Assembly (NCBI GenBank): GCA_963725395.1 | Contig: CAVRYH010000005.1 | Location: 372,001 to 436,000 of the forward strand | Length of the DNA stretch: 64,000 nucleotides | Origin: Bog-756 sp963725395 | GTDB lineage: Bacteria; Actinomycetota; Acidimicrobiia; Acidimicrobiales; RAAP-2 | Reading direction: 5' to 3' | In this document: in pieces, positions 17,577 through 25,866 of the stretch | How positions within the stretch are numbered: position 1 is the first letter of the stretch | Layout of the letters: every line of letters starts with the position of its first letter | Made by a program: the position numbers and the translations under genes | Notes under the pieces: model-generated | Databases searched by the model: none | Told to the model about the DNA's origin: nothing | The model's input: only the letters and a program-made list of their open reading frames with translations

Positions 17577-19424
17577 TCAGATGCCGCGGCCGAGGGGTCG
17601 GGGGCCGACCTCGGCGGTGACCGGCACGCCGAGGACGGTGGTCCCGGGCTCGATCCTCCACACGCGGTACCCCCCGATCAGCGGCCTGGTCGCCACCGGG
17701 ACGGCCAGGCCGCGTGCGGTGAGCGAGGCGAGGCCGGGCATGGCGGGGGAGGCAACAAGCAGGACGGACCCACCGGCACCGACGGCGAGCCTCGTCGGTG
17801 GTTGGTAGTAGAGGGCGCCGTGCTGTTCGTTGTAGAGGACCTGGCCGGGACCGACCAAGGCCACGCGGTCGGCGGGCAGTTCCCAGCCGGCGTTCCGGTA
17901 GATGGTGGTACCCCCGTCGATCGTGTCGAGGACGACGAGGTCGACACCGGGCCGGACCGACGGGCCGAGTGCGTGGAGCGCGCTGTCGATGGCGTCGGTG
18001 CTGCGGATGGCGGCATAGGTGTCGGCGTAGGGGGCCTGGTACCGCGCCTGGTCGATCCACAGGGAGCCGCCCGACCATCGGGTCGGGAGGACGGCCTCGG
18101 AGCTGACGAACCGCTGGGCGCCGACGACGACGACCAGGCCGACGAGGACCGAGGTGACGACCAGCCAGGTGGCGGAGGTCCGGTTGCAGTCCCGGCTGCG
18201 CCGGTTGAGGGCGCCCAGGGGGAGCAGCAGGGCGATCACCGCAGCCGGCAGGTAGGCCAGCAGGTACCCCCCCTTGGCGAACTGGATCAGGGTCACGACC
18301 AGGACGGGGGGCACGATGGCGGCACCGAGGATGACCGTCCGCGACTGGTACCAGGGCCGTGTCCACGGGGGCACGGCGTGGAAGGGCTCGGGACGCTCCG
18401 GCGACGGGCGAACGTCGGAGCGTCGTCCCCGGGCCACCAGACGGCGGAGGAGGAGCAATGCGCATCCGAGGACGGTGACCGCGACCAGCGGGGCCAGCGC
18501 CACCACGGTGTAGGCGGCGAAGGTGCCGAAGTTGGTCCCGGCGCCAGCCGCGTGATCGAACACCGACGTGGCGGCGGCGGCACCGGCTGACTCCGTCCGG
18601 GTGGCGTGCCACCAGGCGGACAAGCCCCCCGTCTGGGTGGCCACCATCGGGACGAGCCAGGTGCCGACGGCGGCCAGTCCCACGACGACGGTGAGCCCGA
18701 GCCGGCTCCATCGACGCGTGGAGCCGGCCACGGCCAGGAGGACGAGGATGGCGAAGGCCATGACGATGGACTGACGGAAGCCGCTGAGCAGTCCGAAGGC
18801 GGCGACGGCACCGATGCCGTGCCAGCTGCCGGGGCGGGCGCGCCACGCCATGATGATCAGCGCCGAACAGGCCACCATGTCGAACGAGTAGGTGGCAACG
18901 GTCGATCCGCTGAACCAGGCGAAGGGCGAGGTGGCGACGACCGCGCCAGCGGCCAGCCCGACCCACGGACCCCCGAGGTCGCGTCCAGCCACCGCGGTGA
19001 GCCCCACCGCGGCTGCGGACGCCAGCGCCGCCACGACGACCAGGCTGGTGACGATGCCCGCCCCGGTCGTGAGGTGGAGGGCGCGTGCCGTCTCCACGTA
19101 GAACCAGTAGCCGGGCGGTTGGGGTTGCCCGTGGCTGACATCGAAATGGAGGACGGCCGAGGCGTACTGGGCGGAGTCCCAGTCGGTGGGCCCGCGTGCC
19201 GCGGTCGCCAGCCGGGCCAGGAAGGTCAAGACCGCCAGGGCCCAGGGCATGATCACCCATCGCGCCTGGCGACGTTTGCGGCGCTGGAGGTCCGACCTGG
19301 TCAGACGGGGTGGCGGCGAGAGTGGCGACTGCGGCACCTCGGTGGTGGGCGGGTTCGGACGCCACAGCGACGGTTCCACCGGCTCGAGCACGGTGGTTTC
19401 GGTCTCGGTGGCAACTGGGACCAT
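17577..19424 (-). CDS. PMT/ArnT-like polytopic membrane glycosyltransferase
   Basis: 615 residues. A cytoplasmic N-terminus rich in Pro and basic residues (to about 55) is followed by some ten hydrophobic segments. The first periplasmic loop holds TDWDSAQYASAVLHFDVSHGQPQPPGYW-type acidic and proline motifs typical of polyprenyl-phosphate-sugar dependent GT39/GT83 enzymes (kept short here; the D-W-D is near residue 80). The C-terminal 170 residues form an extracytoplasmic domain. It would transfer a lipid-linked sugar to protein, lipid or glycan outside the cell. Acceptor unknown; it lies between the polysaccharide cluster and two secreted proteins, either of which could be a target. Confidence 0.8.
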   Translation of the reverse strand: MVPVATETETTVLEPVEPSLWRPNPPTTEVPQSPLSPPPRLTRSDLQRRKRRQARWVIMPWALAVLTFLARLATAARGPTDWDSAQYASAVLHFDVSHGQPQPPGYWFYVETARALHLTTGAGIVTSLVVVAALASAAAVGLTAVAGRDLGGPWVGLAAGAVVATSPFAWFSGSTVATYSFDMVACSALIIMAWRARPGSWHGIGAVAAFGLLSGFRQSIVMAFAILVLLAVAGSTRRWSRLGLTVVVGLAAVGTWLVPMVATQTGGLSAWWHATRTESAGAAAATSVFDHAAGAGTNFGTFAAYTVVALAPLVAVTVLGCALLLLRRLVARGRRSDVRPSPERPEPFHAVPPWTRPWYQSRTVILGAAIVPPVLVVTLIQFAKGGYLLAYLPAAVIALLLPLGALNRRSRDCNRTSATWLVVTSVLVGLVVVVGAQRFVSSEAVLPTRWSGGSLWIDQARYQAPYADTYAAIRSTDAIDSALHALGPSVRPGVDLVVLDTIDGGTTIYRNAGWELPADRVALVGPGQVLYNEQHGALYYQPPTRLAVGAGGSVLLVASPAMPGLASLTARGLAVPVATRPLIGGYRVWRIEPGTTVLGVPVTAEVGPRPLGRGI

Positions 19425-19429
19425 GGTTC

Positions 19430-19435
19430 AGGGTA
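19430..19435 (-). promoter_or_regulatory. -10 box TACCCT of the membrane glycosyltransferase gene
   Basis: On the minus strand TACCCT lies five bases before the ATG at 19424, fitting the leaderless pattern seen across the window. The 19425-19688 gap also holds the divergent start region of the secreted beta-propeller gene; no other signal there was convincing. Confidence 0.4.
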
Positions 19436-19688
19436 CCGAGTAGACGCTCCGAAATGAAGCATCCCTCCTGCTCGGGGAGTCTGTGGTGGGACGCTGCCGC
19501 CCGCGGTCGGGGCGGGCCGGACCGACCGGCGGCGCGGCCGGGCGGTTCAGTTCTGCCCCCAACGAGCCGACAACCAGTAGGCAGCGACATGCCAGGGCCC
19601 GTCCGGGCCGACCCGCAGCCGCCGTCTTGACCGAGGGGGCGCTGGGTATCGCACCGGGATTCGCATCGGATGATGAAGGAGAGACCGA

Positions 19689-21959
19689 ATGGGAGCAGGG
19701 CGCCACGTCGATGGGACCGGCAGCACGGGGCGGAGTGGCCACAGCCGCCGCTGCATGATGGCGGGAGGGGCACTGGCGCTGGGTGCAGCGAGCGTGCTCC
19801 TCGCCGTCCAGGCACCCACCGGGGCCGCTTCGGCGGCGACGCCGACCCCTCACGGGGTGGCCGCCTCGCTGTCCTGGCAACAGATCCTTCCTGATGCCGG
19901 CAACCCGGTGGCCGAGAGCTCCCCTTCGGAGGCGACGTTGGATGGCGGCGGTCCCGCCGTCGTGGTCGGTGATCGGGCCGGCAACGTGTACGCCTTCCAT
20001 CTGTCCAACGGATCGTCGGTGGCCGGTTGGCCGGCCCACACTGGGGGACCGGTCGACTCGACTCCCTCGGTCACCCCGAACGGTTCGGGTACCGACGACG
20101 TCTTCGTCGGATCCGGGAATGCGGCCCAACCCCGTGTCGGCGGGTACTACGCCTTCACCAACACCGGATCCCTGCTGTGGGAGCACAACGCCCAGGATCC
20201 CAACGGCCTCTACGGCGTGCAGGCCTCCCTCTCGGTCGGCAACCTCGGCGGCACCACCGGCACGGTCGCCCCGTCACTCGGCCAGGAGGAGTACGCCCTC
20301 AACGCCTCAAACGGATCGGTCCTGCCCGGTTGGCCGTTCTTCACGGCGGACAGCGGGTTCACCACGCCGGCCCTGGCCGACCTGTACGGCAACGGCCAGA
20401 CCGAGGTCGTCGAGGGCGGCGACTCGTCCCCGGGTGTGGCCTACGGACAGACCTACACGGCGGGAGGACATCTCCGTGTCCTCGGCGCCGGCGGCAACCT
20501 GATCTGTGACTACGACACGAACCAGACCGTCGACTCCTCCCCGGCGGTGGGCAACTTCCTCGCCGGGGGTCAGGTCGGTATCGCCTTCGGGACCGGTTCG
20601 TACTACGCGGGAGCATCCGATTCCAACACGGTGTTCGGCTCGAACTCCCACTGCGGCATCGTGTGGCGCTCCAACCTCGGTGGCACCACCACCGGCAGCC
20701 CGGCCATCGGCGACATCGAGGGTGACGGGAACGTCGAGGTGCTCGAAGGCGCGAACACGGCGTCGGGCGGACTCGTCTGGGCGCTCAACGGTGCCAACGG
20801 CGGCGCCGTTCCCGGCTGGCCCCAGCACACCCCGGGCCAGATCATCGGTGGCATCGTCACCGCCGATCTCACAGGCGGCGGCTACAACGATGTCCTGGTG
20901 CCGACCACCGACGGCCTGGTCATCTACGACGGCCGCACGGCCCAGGTGGTGGCCACGCTGGGCGCCGGTACCCTCGGGCTGCAGAACTCCCCGATGGTCA
21001 CCGTCGATCCCAACGGGACGATCGGTATCACCATCGCCGGCTACGACGCCCAGAACGCCGGGATCATCCAGCACTACGAGGTGGCCGGATCGGCCGGTCG
21101 CACGCTCGGCGCGCGGTCGTGGCCCATGTTCCACCAGAACCCGCAGTTGACCGGATGGCTCAGCCAGCCGGCGCCGGGCCATCTCAACCAGCCCATCGTC
21201 GGCATGGCGCCGACCAGTGACGCCCAGGGGTACTGGGACGTGGCGTCCGACGGGGGCATCTTCGCCTTCGGCGACGCGAAGTTCCTGGGCTCCATGGGGG
21301 CGACACGACTCAACCGGCCGGTCGTCGGCATGGCCGCCGTGCCGGACGGCGACGGGTACTGGGAGGTGGCGTCCGACGGCGGGATCTTCACCTTCGGTGA
21401 TGCCCAGTTCTACGGCTCGACCGGAGGGATCCGACTCAACCAGCCCATCGTCGGCATGGCCCCCACACGGGACGGACGCGGGTACTGGCTGGTGGCGGCG
21501 GACGGCGGGATCTTCTCCTTCGGGGACGCCCGCTTCTACGGTTCGACCGGAGGGATCCGCCTCAACCGGCCGGTGGTGGGCATGGCCGCCACCCCCGACG
21601 GCGGTGGGTACTGGCTCGTGGCCTCCGACGGCGGGATCTTCACCTTCGGGGACGCCCGCTTCTACGGCTCGACCGGCAACATCCGCCTCAACCAGCCGGT
21701 GGTGGGGATGACGCCCACCGCCGACGGACACGGCTACTGGTTCGTGGCCTCCGACGGCGGGATCTTCTCCTTCGGCGACGCCCCGTTCTACGGCTCGATG
21801 GGAGCCGTCCGCCTCAACCAGCCGGTCGTCGGCATGGCCTCCAACCATGGCAACGGCTACTGGCTGGTGGCCGCCGACGGCGGCCTGTTCTCCTTCGGCA
21901 GCGCGCCCTTCTACGGGTCCGTCCCGCAGCTGTTCGCCGCCGCTGTCGGGGTCGACTGA
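19689..21959 (+). CDS. Secreted beta-propeller protein with six C-terminal 42-residue repeats
   Basis: 756 residues. ATG at 19689 follows AAGGAGA at good spacing. Residues 1-50 form a signal peptide (basic region, then CMMAGGALALGAASVLLAV, with an AxA-type site near ASAA). Residues 50-490 look like FG-GAP/VCBS-type propeller blades: repeated VVVGDRAGNVYAFHLSNGS, PAIGDIEGDGNVEVLEG and similar D-G-x-G segments that may bind calcium. From residue 499 come six tandem repeats of the form LNxPVVGMAxTPDGxGYW, then LVASDGGIFSFGDAxFYGS. No enzyme motif was found. A surface, adhesive or wall-binding role is inference. Confidence 0.85.
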   Translation: MGAGRHVDGTGSTGRSGHSRRCMMAGGALALGAASVLLAVQAPTGAASAATPTPHGVAASLSWQQILPDAGNPVAESSPSEATLDGGGPAVVVGDRAGNVYAFHLSNGSSVAGWPAHTGGPVDSTPSVTPNGSGTDDVFVGSGNAAQPRVGGYYAFTNTGSLLWEHNAQDPNGLYGVQASLSVGNLGGTTGTVAPSLGQEEYALNASNGSVLPGWPFFTADSGFTTPALADLYGNGQTEVVEGGDSSPGVAYGQTYTAGGHLRVLGAGGNLICDYDTNQTVDSSPAVGNFLAGGQVGIAFGTGSYYAGASDSNTVFGSNSHCGIVWRSNLGGTTTGSPAIGDIEGDGNVEVLEGANTASGGLVWALNGANGGAVPGWPQHTPGQIIGGIVTADLTGGGYNDVLVPTTDGLVIYDGRTAQVVATLGAGTLGLQNSPMVTVDPNGTIGITIAGYDAQNAGIIQHYEVAGSAGRTLGARSWPMFHQNPQLTGWLSQPAPGHLNQPIVGMAPTSDAQGYWDVASDGGIFAFGDAKFLGSMGATRLNRPVVGMAAVPDGDGYWEVASDGGIFTFGDAQFYGSTGGIRLNQPIVGMAPTRDGRGYWLVAADGGIFSFGDARFYGSTGGIRLNRPVVGMAATPDGGGYWLVASDGGIFTFGDARFYGSTGNIRLNQPVVGMTPTADGHGYWFVASDGGIFSFGDAPFYGSMGAVRLNQPVVGMASNHGNGYWLVAADGGLFSFGSAPFYGSVPQLFAAAVGVD
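21183..21935 (+). repeat. Six tandem 126-bp coding repeats (42 residues each), first array
   Basis: In-frame units start at 21183, 21309, 21435, 21561, 21687 and 21813; the last is one codon shorter. Invariant core in each: GYW-x-VA-x-DGG-[IL]-F-x-FG, followed by A-x-F-x-GS. The units differ at scattered positions, so this array is older or less homogenised than the second one. Confidence 0.93.
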
Positions 21960-21992
21960 GTGCCGGTGCGCCGTGGGCGCGGTGAGGGATCG

Positions 21993-24056
21993 ATGGGGCC
22001 GAGTGATGGGCGCGACCGAGCGGTGAGCGGGACCGAGGGGCCGATGGGGTCGAGGAACAAGGTGGTGACGGCGCTGGGGAGACGTCGTCGGGTCGTGGTC
22101 GCGTGTGTGCTCGCCGCCATGGTGGCGGTCATCGGCTCCGGCGTGGGCCTCGTGGCCTCTTCCACCCCGGCGTCGGCCTATCCGTCGGCGACCGTGTCGC
22201 TGGAGGGCCACGGTTACGGCCACGGCCACGGCATGGGGCAGTGGGGGGCGCTGGGTTACGCACTGGCGCACACGGGCTACGGCACCATCCTCGACACCTA
22301 CTACGGGGGGACAACGCTCAGCTCGCTCTCGGCCGCCCAGGACGCCCACCAGGTCAGCGTGGCCCTGACCGAGAACGACGGCAACTCGGTCATCGTGAGG
22401 TCGGGCGCGTCGTTCACAGTGGCCGGGACCTCGGTGGCGGTCGGCGCCGGCGGGGCCGTCGAGATGATCCCCTCCGGGCACGCGTGGAACCTCTACACCG
22501 GTCCCGGGTGCGCCGGCCCGTGGTCCGGCCCCGTGGCGACCGGTGTCGCCAACCCCACCGCCACCCCGTCGGGTTCGGCGACGCTCCAGCTCTGTCAGGC
22601 CGGGCCCAGCCTCACCGTGCGTGGAACGCTGAAGGCGACCTTCGACTCGGACTGGGCGCCGCGGACGGTCAACACACTTCCCCTCGAGCAGTACGTGGCT
22701 GATGTGGTGCCGAGCGAGTCCCCGGCCGGTTGGGGGACCCTCGGGGGCGCCGGACCACAGGGACAGGCCTGGGGGTTCCAGGAGCTCGAGGCCCAGGCGG
22801 TCGCCGCGCGGTCGTATGTCATGTCCGGGCTCGGCTCCTACGGCGGGTACGCCGACACCTGCGATCTCAGCTGCCAGACCTACCGCGGCACACTGAACGA
22901 GAGTGCCCTCACCAATCTGGCCGTGGCCGACACCACCGGCCAGGTGATGGAGGCCAACGGCACCGTGGCCGAGACCCAGTACTCGGCCTCGACCGGCGGG
23001 TACACGTCGCCCGGCACCTTCCCGGGGGTACCCGACGCCGGCGATGCGGTGTGTGTCCCCGGGGCCTGCAACCCGAACCACACCTGGACGGCGTCGGTGG
23101 CGGTGTCGACCATCGAGAGCACCTGGCCACAGCTCGGCACACTGGAGTCGATCGATATCACCGGTCGCAACGGCCTGGGGGACTGGGGCGGCAGGGTCAC
23201 CTCGATGACCCTCGTCGGATCGGGTCAGGACGTCTCACTGACCGGCGACACCTTCGCCGCCGACCTCGGCCTCAAGTCGGACTGGTTCACCACGACCAAC
23301 AGCCTGGGCGCCTCGGCGGTCGCCATGGCGTCCGCGCCCGGCGGGACGGGCTACTGGATCGCCGCGGCCAACGGCGCCGTCGACGCCTTCGGTACCGCCA
23401 CATCCTACGGCTCGGCGGCGAATCTCGCCCTGGCCCGTCCCGTCGTGGGCATGGCCGCCACGCCCGACGCCAGGGGCTACTGGCTGGTGGCCTCCGACGG
23501 CGGTGTCTTCAGTTACGGCGACGCCGGTTTCCACGGATCCACGGGAAACCTGGTCCTGAACGAGCCCGTCATCGGCATGGCCGCCACCCCCGACGGCGGT
23601 GGGTACTGGCTGGTGGCCTCCGACGGCGGGGTGTTCTCCTTCGGCGACGCCCACTTCTACGGCTCGACCGGCAACCTCCGCCTCAACCGGCCGGTGGTGG
23701 GCATGGCCGGCACCCCCGACGGCAGGGGCTACTGGCTGGTGGCCTCCGACGGCGGGGTGTTCTCCTTCGGCGACGCCCACTTCTACGGCTCGACCGGCAA
23801 CCTCCGCCTCAACCGGCCGGTGGTGGGCATGGCCACCAGCCCCGGGGGTGGTGGCTACTGGCTGGTGGCCTCCGACGGCGGGGTGTTCTCCTTCGGCGAC
23901 GCCCGCTTCCACGGGTCCGCCGGCTCCCTCAGCCTGGTGAAGCCGGTGGTGGGGATGGCTTCGACCGGTGACGGCCAGGGATACTGGCTGGTCGCCGCGG
24001 ACGGTGGTCTGTTCAGCTACGGCAGTGCGGGCTTCCATGGCTCGGCTGCGGGCTAG
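21993..24056 (+). CDS. SpoIID/LytB-type secreted protein with C-terminal 42-residue repeats
   Basis: 687 residues from ATG 21993, chosen for the GTGAGGG site before it; GTG 21960 and ATG 22044 are alternatives. Signal peptide: RRRRVVVACVLAAMVAVIG with a cut near ASA-YP. Then GHGYGHGHGMGQWGALGYA, the histidine/glycine motif of SpoIID proteins, placed N-terminally as in actinobacterial members, followed by the SpoIID domain (LPLEQYVADVVPSESPAGW, LEAQAVAARSYVM, TQYSASTGGYT). SpoIID enzymes are lytic transglycosylases or amidase enhancers acting on peptidoglycan. Six repeats like those of the upstream protein end the chain. One base separates the upstream stop from the earliest possible start. 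Confidence 0.85.
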   Translation: MGPSDGRDRAVSGTEGPMGSRNKVVTALGRRRRVVVACVLAAMVAVIGSGVGLVASSTPASAYPSATVSLEGHGYGHGHGMGQWGALGYALAHTGYGTILDTYYGGTTLSSLSAAQDAHQVSVALTENDGNSVIVRSGASFTVAGTSVAVGAGGAVEMIPSGHAWNLYTGPGCAGPWSGPVATGVANPTATPSGSATLQLCQAGPSLTVRGTLKATFDSDWAPRTVNTLPLEQYVADVVPSESPAGWGTLGGAGPQGQAWGFQELEAQAVAARSYVMSGLGSYGGYADTCDLSCQTYRGTLNESALTNLAVADTTGQVMEANGTVAETQYSASTGGYTSPGTFPGVPDAGDAVCVPGACNPNHTWTASVAVSTIESTWPQLGTLESIDITGRNGLGDWGGRVTSMTLVGSGQDVSLTGDTFAADLGLKSDWFTTTNSLGASAVAMASAPGGTGYWIAAANGAVDAFGTATSYGSAANLALARPVVGMAATPDARGYWLVASDGGVFSYGDAGFHGSTGNLVLNEPVIGMAATPDGGGYWLVASDGGVFSFGDAHFYGSTGNLRLNRPVVGMAGTPDGRGYWLVASDGGVFSFGDAHFYGSTGNLRLNRPVVGMATSPGGGGYWLVASDGGVFSFGDARFHGSAGSLSLVKPVVGMASTGDGQGYWLVAADGGLFSYGSAGFHGSAAG
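23304..24053 (+). repeat. Six tandem 126-bp coding repeats, second array, with a 105-bp perfect duplication
   Basis: Units start at 23304 (degenerate), 23430, 23556, 23682, 23808 and 23934. Bases 23604-23708 and 23730-23834 are identical over 105 positions at exactly the 126-bp period, whereas other units differ at many sites. This points to a recent duplication or gene conversion inside the array. Confidence 0.95.
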
Positions 24057-24096
24057 GGCCGGACCACCCGCGTCCTCGGACAACCGCGGCCGGCCC
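24056..24096 (+). terminator. Nested hairpin after the SpoIID gene
   Basis: Outer stem GGGCCGG (24056-24062) with CCGGCCC (24090-24096) and inner stem CCGCG (24068-24072) with CGCGG (24085-24089). No T tract follows, as often in high-GC actinobacteria, so termination is plausible but not proven. Confidence 0.4.
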
Positions 24097-24124
24097 GGGC
24101 CCAGGCCCTAGTGTGCAAGCCGCG

Positions 24125-25825
24125 ATGACCGATCCGCCGACGCACGGAGCTGTCGCTGCCGGACCGACCGGTGGGGGCCACGAACCCGGACCCGCGGGCG
24201 CGCCCGTGCCTTTTGCCGCTCCGGCGAAGAGCGGTCGCCGGCGCGGCCACTGGACGAGGGGGCTCGGTTCGTGGAGGGCCATCGTGTTCGCGCCGATCGG
24301 GGACGGTCGGACCCGGCGGAGGGGATCGGACGGGCTCCGCGTCGGCGTCTCTGTGGTCGCGGTCTTCCTCTGTTGGTTGGTCACCCACGCCAATTCGAAC
24401 GCCGAACGCGAGATCGCCACCGCGCTCGCCTCTCCACCCCAGGGAGTCAAGTGGTTGATCGGGGTGATCTGGTGGCTGGCCTCGTTCGGCGTGATCGCCC
24501 TGATCGCCATCCTGGTCCTCGTCGACCGTCGATGGAAGGTCCTGCGGGACATCGGACTCTCGGGTCTGACGGCGTGGGTGCTGTGCGTGCTCTCGTCGAT
24601 CGCGCTCGGCTCGACCGGCGGCCGCCCGCCATCGAGTTCGCTCCAGCACTTCGACCTGAGTTTCCCGGTGGCCCGGGTGGCGGCGACGGTGGCGGTGGCC
24701 ACCGCGGCCCTGCCCTACCTCAGCCGAATGATCCAACTCACCATCGAGACGGCGATCGGGCTCCTCGCCCTCACCGCCGTGGTCAGCGGATCGGGCCTCC
24801 CGGTCGCCGTCTTGGCCAGCCTGGCCGTGGGATGGGGCGTCACCGCGCTCGATCACCTGATCTTCGGCTCGCCGCTGGGGCTGCCCTCGTCGGAGGAGGT
24901 CGCCGTCCTGCTGGCCGACCTCGACCTGACCGTAGAGGTCATCGCCCCCGCCACGCACCAGGAGTGGGGGGTCGGGCGGTTCATCGGGCGCATCGGCGCC
25001 TCGGAGGTCGACGTGTCCGTGTACGGGCGCGACGCCTCGGACGCCCAGCTGCTGGCCAAGACCTCACGCTTCCTCTTCTACCGGTCGTCGGGGCCGACCC
25101 TGGCCCTGACCCGGCGCCAGCAGGTGGAACACGAGGCGTTCCTGACCTTGATGGCCGAGCGCGCCGGCGCACGGGTGCCGGCCGTACTGGCGGCCGGTCC
25201 GGCCGGCCCGGCCCACGACGCCGTGCTCGTCACCCGGCCACCCTCGGGGCGCCGCCTCTCCGAGTTCGCCGGCTACGAGCCACCGGTCCCCCCGGCCGAA
25301 GACGACGCCGTCCCCGGGGCAGGCACCACCCCGCCGGGGGACCGGCCTTTCGATGCGCCGGAGGCCGGTGGACCGACGGATGCCGCTGACCGGGGACCGG
25401 TCACCGCGGCCCGCGGTGGGATGTCCGGGGTTGAGGGTCGTGACGCCACCGCCGTCTTGGACCCAGATCGCCCGGTCCTTCCCGAGCCCGCCGTCGACGA
25501 TGTGTTCGCACAGCTGATGGTCCTTCGCCGGGCGGCCATCGCCCACGGAGCGCTGTCGACCGAGACTCTGGTGGTCGGGGCGGACGACCGGGTCGGGTTC
25601 GTGGACTTCCGCTCGGCGGTGACGGTGGCGACCGAGGAGGACCTCGACCGGGACATGGCCGCCGCGCTCGCCGCCGTCTCGGTGAAGGTCGGGCCGGACC
25701 GGGCTGTGTCGGCAGCCCTCCGTTCCGTGCCGACCGAGGTGTTGGTCGCCGCCCTGCCCTTCTTGCAACGCGCCGCCCTCGACCCGGCGGCGGCCAGGGC
25801 GCTCCGGGGAAGAAGTCCCTCCTGA
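24125..25825 (+). CDS. Membrane protein with kinase-like domain (N-terminal part of a split LPG-synthase-type protein)
   Basis: 566 residues. ATG at 24125 stands 10 bases after a TAGTGT box (24109-24114). The first 75 residues are Pro/Gly-rich and basic; hydrophobic segments follow at about 75-95, 115-135, 145-165 and 185-235. Residues 250-560 resemble the ABC1/phosphotransferase-like domain found in front of the lysylphosphatidylglycerol-synthase membrane domain in actinobacteria, with AHGALSTETLVV and VGFVDFRSA standing where kinases have HGDL and DF. An Asp/Pro-rich insert lies near 385-440. It stops at 25825, just before the membrane domain in another frame, so the two are probably one broken or frameshifted gene. 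Confidence 0.65.
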   Translation: MTDPPTHGAVAAGPTGGGHEPGPAGAPVPFAAPAKSGRRRGHWTRGLGSWRAIVFAPIGDGRTRRRGSDGLRVGVSVVAVFLCWLVTHANSNAEREIATALASPPQGVKWLIGVIWWLASFGVIALIAILVLVDRRWKVLRDIGLSGLTAWVLCVLSSIALGSTGGRPPSSSLQHFDLSFPVARVAATVAVATAALPYLSRMIQLTIETAIGLLALTAVVSGSGLPVAVLASLAVGWGVTALDHLIFGSPLGLPSSEEVAVLLADLDLTVEVIAPATHQEWGVGRFIGRIGASEVDVSVYGRDASDAQLLAKTSRFLFYRSSGPTLALTRRQQVEHEAFLTLMAERAGARVPAVLAAGPAGPAHDAVLVTRPPSGRRLSEFAGYEPPVPPAEDDAVPGAGTTPPGDRPFDAPEAGGPTDAADRGPVTAARGGMSGVEGRDATAVLDPDRPVLPEPAVDDVFAQLMVLRRAAIAHGALSTETLVVGADDRVGFVDFRSAVTVATEEDLDRDMAAALAAVSVKVGPDRAVSAALRSVPTEVLVAALPFLQRAALDPAAARALRGRSPS

Positions 25826-25866
25826 ACGCCCTGCGGGAGCAAGGTGCCGCCGCCGCCGGGGTCGAG

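Noticed and set aside
17548..19815. 755-codon minus-strand frame overlapping the membrane glycosyltransferase in another frame
   Set aside because: Arg/Pro/Gly-rich shadow of the true 615-residue gene on the same strand; no hydrophobic segments or motifs.
20307..23081. 924-codon open frame on the minus strand opposite both repeat proteins
   Set aside because: It is antisense to two well-supported secreted proteins, is low-complexity (repeated VGGHEPV/HAHHRPVEA from the opposite-strand repeats), and has no ribosome-binding site or family motif. High G+C leaves such frames open by chance.
21183..24053. CRISPR-like periodic repeats
   Set aside because: The 126-bp period is in-frame coding repeats without unique spacers; no cas gene is present.
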